From Meiothermus cerbereus DSM 11376 (GTDB lineage: Bacteria > Deinococcota > Deinococci > Deinococcales > Thermaceae): a stretch of 36,111 nucleotides of DNA. The notes beneath the pieces were generated by a model. It was not told the DNA's origin. It was given only the letters and a program-made list of their open reading frames with translations, and ran no database searches. The position numbers and the translations under genes are program-made. This document shows, piece by piece, positions 33,568 to 36,111 of the stretch (positions within the stretch are counted from its first letter, which is position 1; the number at the start of each line of letters is the position of its first letter). The stretch lies in assembly GCF_000620065.1 (NCBI RefSeq), contig NZ_JHVI01000031.1, forward strand, positions 1 to 36,111, in the 5' to 3' direction.

Positions 33568-35430
33568 ATGGAACGCTGCCCCTACTGCGCCTCGTCCATT
33601 CCCCCCGGTGCAGCCACCTGTCCGGCCTGCGGCATGGGCGTGGATGTGCACGGGGCCCATCACCTGCCGGTGGGCACCCGGCTCAAGGGGGGGCGCTACA
33701 CCCTGGGCAAGGTGCTGGGGCAGGGCGGGTTCGGCATCACCTACCTGGGGGCCGACACCCAGGAAAACCGCCCTGTAGCCATAAAGGAACTCTTCCCCGA
33801 AGGCTCCACCCGCAGGCCCCAGACCCGTCAGGTGGTGCCCCCCACCAGCCTCTCGGGGGCTGGTTTCGCCGAGACCATGGAGAAGTTCGAGGACGAGGCC
33901 CGGGTGCTGAGCCAGTTCAACCATCCGGGCATCGTGCGGGTCTTCGATATTTTTGAGGAAAACGGCACCGCCTATCTGGTGATGGAGTTCCTGAAGGGCC
34001 AGACCCTGGGCAAGCGCATCGAGAAACAGGGCAAACTGCCCGCCCGCGAGGTGCAGGACATCGCCCTCAAGCTGCTGGACGCCCTGGAAGTGGTGCACAA
34101 AGCGGGCATGCTGCACCGCGACATCAAGCCCGATAACGTCTTCTTGCACCAGGATGGCCGGGTGGTGCTGATTGACTTTGGCTCGGCCCGGCAGTTTGCC
34201 CAGGGCAAAACCCAAAAACACACCCGGCTGGTCACGCCCGGCTACGCGCCGCTGGAACAGTATGGCACCGCGGGCAAGTTTGGCCCCTACACCGACCTCT
34301 ACGCGCTGGGGGCCACGCTGTACCACGCGCTGATGGGGGTGGTACCCCCCGCCGCCACCGACCGGGTGCAGAGCAACCAACCCCTGCGACTGCCGCGCGA
34401 AACCCCCGATGGCCTCGAGCAGGCCGTCAACCGGGCCCTGGAGATTCGGGTGGATCGGCGGCCCCAGAGCGTGGCCGAGTTTCGGGCCATTCTGCTGGGC
34501 CAGCGCCAGCCCGCCCCCACCCCCGCTACCGGTAGCCTTTCGATCCGGGTCAGCCCGCCCCAGACCGCGGTGCGGCTGAAAGGCCCCAATAACTTTCAGC
34601 GAGTGGTGCGGGGCAATACCGACCTGGATGGTCTCCCCCTGGGCAGCTATACCCTGTATGCCGACGCACCCGGCTACCAACCCCAGCAGGTCAGGGTAGA
34701 GCTCAAAGCCGGGAGCCGCCTCGAGGCCCGCTTTACCCTGGTCCCCCTTAGGCGTCCGGCCCCGACCCCTGCGCCCCCACCCCAGCCCGCCCCCAGGCCC
34801 GTTCCACCCCCCCGACCCTCGCCCAACCCCACGCCCAGCCCGGCACCCAATCCAAACCCCGCTCCCCAAAGAGCTGCTCGTCACGACCTCTGGCTCAACT
34901 TGTTGACGCTAGCGGCCTCGGCATCCCTGTTTTATCTGCTCTACGAAGTACGTCCAACCACCCTGCAGACGCTTCTGCAGCCCCTAGATGACCGGCTGCA
35001 ACGCGACTTCCACACCTGGGTGCCAGGCTACTCCGAAATTTTCCCCTGGCTGCGGGCAGGGCTTTACACCGCTACCGCGCTGGGCGTCTTTTACATCCTG
35101 AGCTTCCTGGTAACGCAGCTTGGCTGGCTGTTGCCGTTGCTGGTGCTGGGGGGTGCGGGGGTGCTTTATAACAGGAACCAGATCACGCTCGAGCAAGGGG
35201 CCCTGGCCGCAGCCCTTCTGGGGGGCGTGTACCTGGGGGTGTTGCTGCTGGAACGTTTTAGCTTCCCCCTGGCGGTGCTCCTGGGCCTGGTGGCAGCTTT
35301 TCGCTGGGCCGACCCCGCCCAGGGGGAAACCCTCGAGCCCGGCGGCCTGGCCGTGGCGGTGCTTATTCTATGTTTAGGTGGTATCGTTCGCTTGACCCGC
35401 GAACGAGGCAGAAAGGAGCGTAGTCCATGA
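33568..35430 (+). CDS. zinc-ribbon Ser/Thr protein kinase with PEGA domain and membrane helices
   Basis: 620 residues. N-terminal zinc ribbon CPYC...CPAC (Cys4, 7, 18, 21). Kinase domain ~44-310: GQGGFG loop (51-56), catalytic K73 (VAIKE), HRDIKPDN with D185, DFG at 203-205, and an activation segment TPGYAPLEQYG. A PEGA-like domain (GSLSIRVSPPQTAVRLKG onward) covers ~316-395, then a Pro-rich linker to ~435. Several hydrophobic helices (about 445-605) anchor it in the membrane. All catalytic residues are present. The stop overlaps the FHA gene start (ATGA). Substrates probably include the neighbouring FHA and VWA proteins (inference). Confidence 0.92.
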   Translation: MERCPYCASSIPPGAATCPACGMGVDVHGAHHLPVGTRLKGGRYTLGKVLGQGGFGITYLGADTQENRPVAIKELFPEGSTRRPQTRQVVPPTSLSGAGFAETMEKFEDEARVLSQFNHPGIVRVFDIFEENGTAYLVMEFLKGQTLGKRIEKQGKLPAREVQDIALKLLDALEVVHKAGMLHRDIKPDNVFLHQDGRVVLIDFGSARQFAQGKTQKHTRLVTPGYAPLEQYGTAGKFGPYTDLYALGATLYHALMGVVPPAATDRVQSNQPLRLPRETPDGLEQAVNRALEIRVDRRPQSVAEFRAILLGQRQPAPTPATGSLSIRVSPPQTAVRLKGPNNFQRVVRGNTDLDGLPLGSYTLYADAPGYQPQQVRVELKAGSRLEARFTLVPLRRPAPTPAPPPQPAPRPVPPPRPSPNPTPSPAPNPNPAPQRAARHDLWLNLLTLAASASLFYLLYEVRPTTLQTLLQPLDDRLQRDFHTWVPGYSEIFPWLRAGLYTATALGVFYILSFLVTQLGWLLPLLVLGGAGVLYNRNQITLEQGALAAALLGGVYLGVLLLERFSFPLAVLLGLVAAFRWADPAQGETLEPGGLAVAVLILCLGGIVRLTRERGRKERSP

Positions 35431-35981
35431 TGGTGTGCAAGGTATGCGGAAGCGAGAATCCCGATGGAACCCAGTACTGCGAAAGCTGTGGGGTCGAACT
35501 CACCCCAGGCCAGTCTCCCGAGCCCGTAATTACCGAGACCCCGGCCACACCCTCATCAGCGCCGGTTGAACCCGCCCCTCACCCGGAGGCCCTCCCGAGC
35601 ACCCCCGAACCCAGCCCCGCCCCACCCCCTGCCCCCCTCTTCCGCCCGGCCCGGCTGGTCTTCAAGCGCTATGGCGCCCTCACCAACGAGAGCATTCCCC
35701 TGCAAGGCCCGCGCCTGGTGGTGGGGCGCTTTGATGCCTCGACCGGCCCGGTGGAGATTGACCTGGCCGGGGCGCCGGGGGCCGAGAATATCTCGCGCCG
35801 CCACGCCGAGCTGTTTTTCGAGGGGGTCTGGAAGGTGCGCGACCTGGGCTCTACCAATGGGGTCTTCATCAAGCGGGCCGGCGAGGAGGCTTACTCCCCC
35901 CGCCTGGTGGAGCCCGCCGAACTCCGGGATGGCGACGAGATTGCCTTTGGCAACGTCACGCTGGTCTTCCAGGAGGGTTAG
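35427..35981 (+). CDS. zinc-ribbon FHA domain protein
   Basis: 184 residues. N-terminal zinc ribbon VCKVCG...YCESCG (Cys4, 7, 18, 21), matching the spacing of the kinase's ribbon. A Pro/Ala-rich linker (~28-72) leads to an FHA domain with VVGRF, ISRRHAEL and DLGSTNGVF, the phosphothreonine-binding residues Arg, Ser-Arg-Arg-His and Asn. It should bind phosphorylated partners of the neighbouring kinase. ATG 35427 overlaps the kinase stop and has AAGGAG 8 nt upstream, so the two are coupled. Confidence 0.9.
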   Translation: MMVCKVCGSENPDGTQYCESCGVELTPGQSPEPVITETPATPSSAPVEPAPHPEALPSTPEPSPAPPPAPLFRPARLVFKRYGALTNESIPLQGPRLVVGRFDASTGPVEIDLAGAPGAENISRRHAELFFEGVWKVRDLGSTNGVFIKRAGEEAYSPRLVEPAELRDGDEIAFGNVTLVFQEG

Positions 35982-35983
35982 TC

Positions 35984-36111
35984 ATGCCGGGCCAGAACCC
36001 CGACGAAGAGGAACTGCAGGAAATTTTGCAGGCCGAGGCCGAGGGCATGACCCACGCCGACATGGGCCTGCCGCCGGAGGAGGAGCTGCCGCCCCCTGGC
36101 GTTCAAACATC
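35984..36111 (+). CDS. acidic ORF, cut by the window end
   Basis: Begins 2 nt after the FHA stop, with GGAGGG about 7 nt upstream of ATG. The visible 42 residues start MPGQNPDEEELQEIL and are rich in Glu and Pro, likely helical then disordered. It belongs to the kinase operon. Too short to assign; a phosphatase or another FHA protein would be usual here, but nothing visible shows either. Confidence 0.6.
   Translation, partial: MPGQNPDEEELQEILQAEAEGMTHADMGLPPEEELPPPGVQT

Noticed and set aside
33175-34884. 569-codon open frame antisense to the VWA and kinase genes
   Set aside because: The opposite strand carries complete kinase and VWA motifs; this frame is a composition artefact.

Overview
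The window looks like the chromosome of a Meiothermus/Thermus-type thermophile (Deinococcota). The evidence is a Thermus-like 16S rRNA gene that is followed at once by its own terminator instead of a tRNA/23S gene, a LysW-dependent (alpha-aminoadipate) lysine cluster, a bacillithiol-type glycosyltransferase, a Deinococcus-like CrtI, high GC, and several promoters whose -10 box lies only 6-7 nt before the start codon (leaderless mRNAs). I cannot name the species from sequence alone.

Layout. 1-1607: 16S rRNA and terminator. 1.7-10 kb: housekeeping genes on both strands: a Nudix hydrolase, a 39-residue membrane protein, sarcosine oxidase overlapping a quinone oxidoreductase, a phytoene desaturase, a decayed AT-richer restriction-modification remnant with a perfect 21-bp inverted repeat, threonine dehydratase, a CYTH protein and BshA. 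10-13 kb: an orphan D12-class adenine methyltransferase facing an exported phosphodiester glycosidase. 13.2-20.5 kb (minus): a lysine operon hcs-lysT-lysU-orfE-lysW-lysX-lysY-(ITP/XTPase)-lysZ. It is preceded by a consensus promoter, a 14-residue leader peptide with two adjacent Lys codons and an intrinsic terminator, so it is a complete attenuator. 20.6-23.8 kb (minus): a sugar or glycerol-phosphate type ABC importer (two permeases and a binding protein, no ATPase).

23.9-30.4 kb is the most unusual part. An HD-GYP response regulator is divergent from a tight operon of a lipoprotein subtilisin-like protease, an orphan Cas7 (Csd2, type I-C) homologue, a 47-residue one-helix membrane protein and a three-GAF GGDEF diguanylate cyclase. 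Intergenic gaps are 2, 7 and 21 nt. The operon's leader folds into two hairpins closed by a 7-bp pseudoknot just upstream of the ribosome binding site. No other cas gene or CRISPR array is visible. This protease/Cas7-like/c-di-GMP unit is the best candidate for an undescribed system.

30.5-36.1 kb: an argininosuccinate-lyase-family paralogue, then a signalling operon (leaderless 17-codon mini-ORF, VWA protein, zinc-ribbon Ser/Thr kinase with PEGA and membrane segments, zinc-ribbon FHA protein, and an acidic ORF cut by the window end). Across all protein-coding DNA the palindrome CTCGAG recurs about every 500 bp, several times more often than base composition predicts, and it is absent from the 16S gene.
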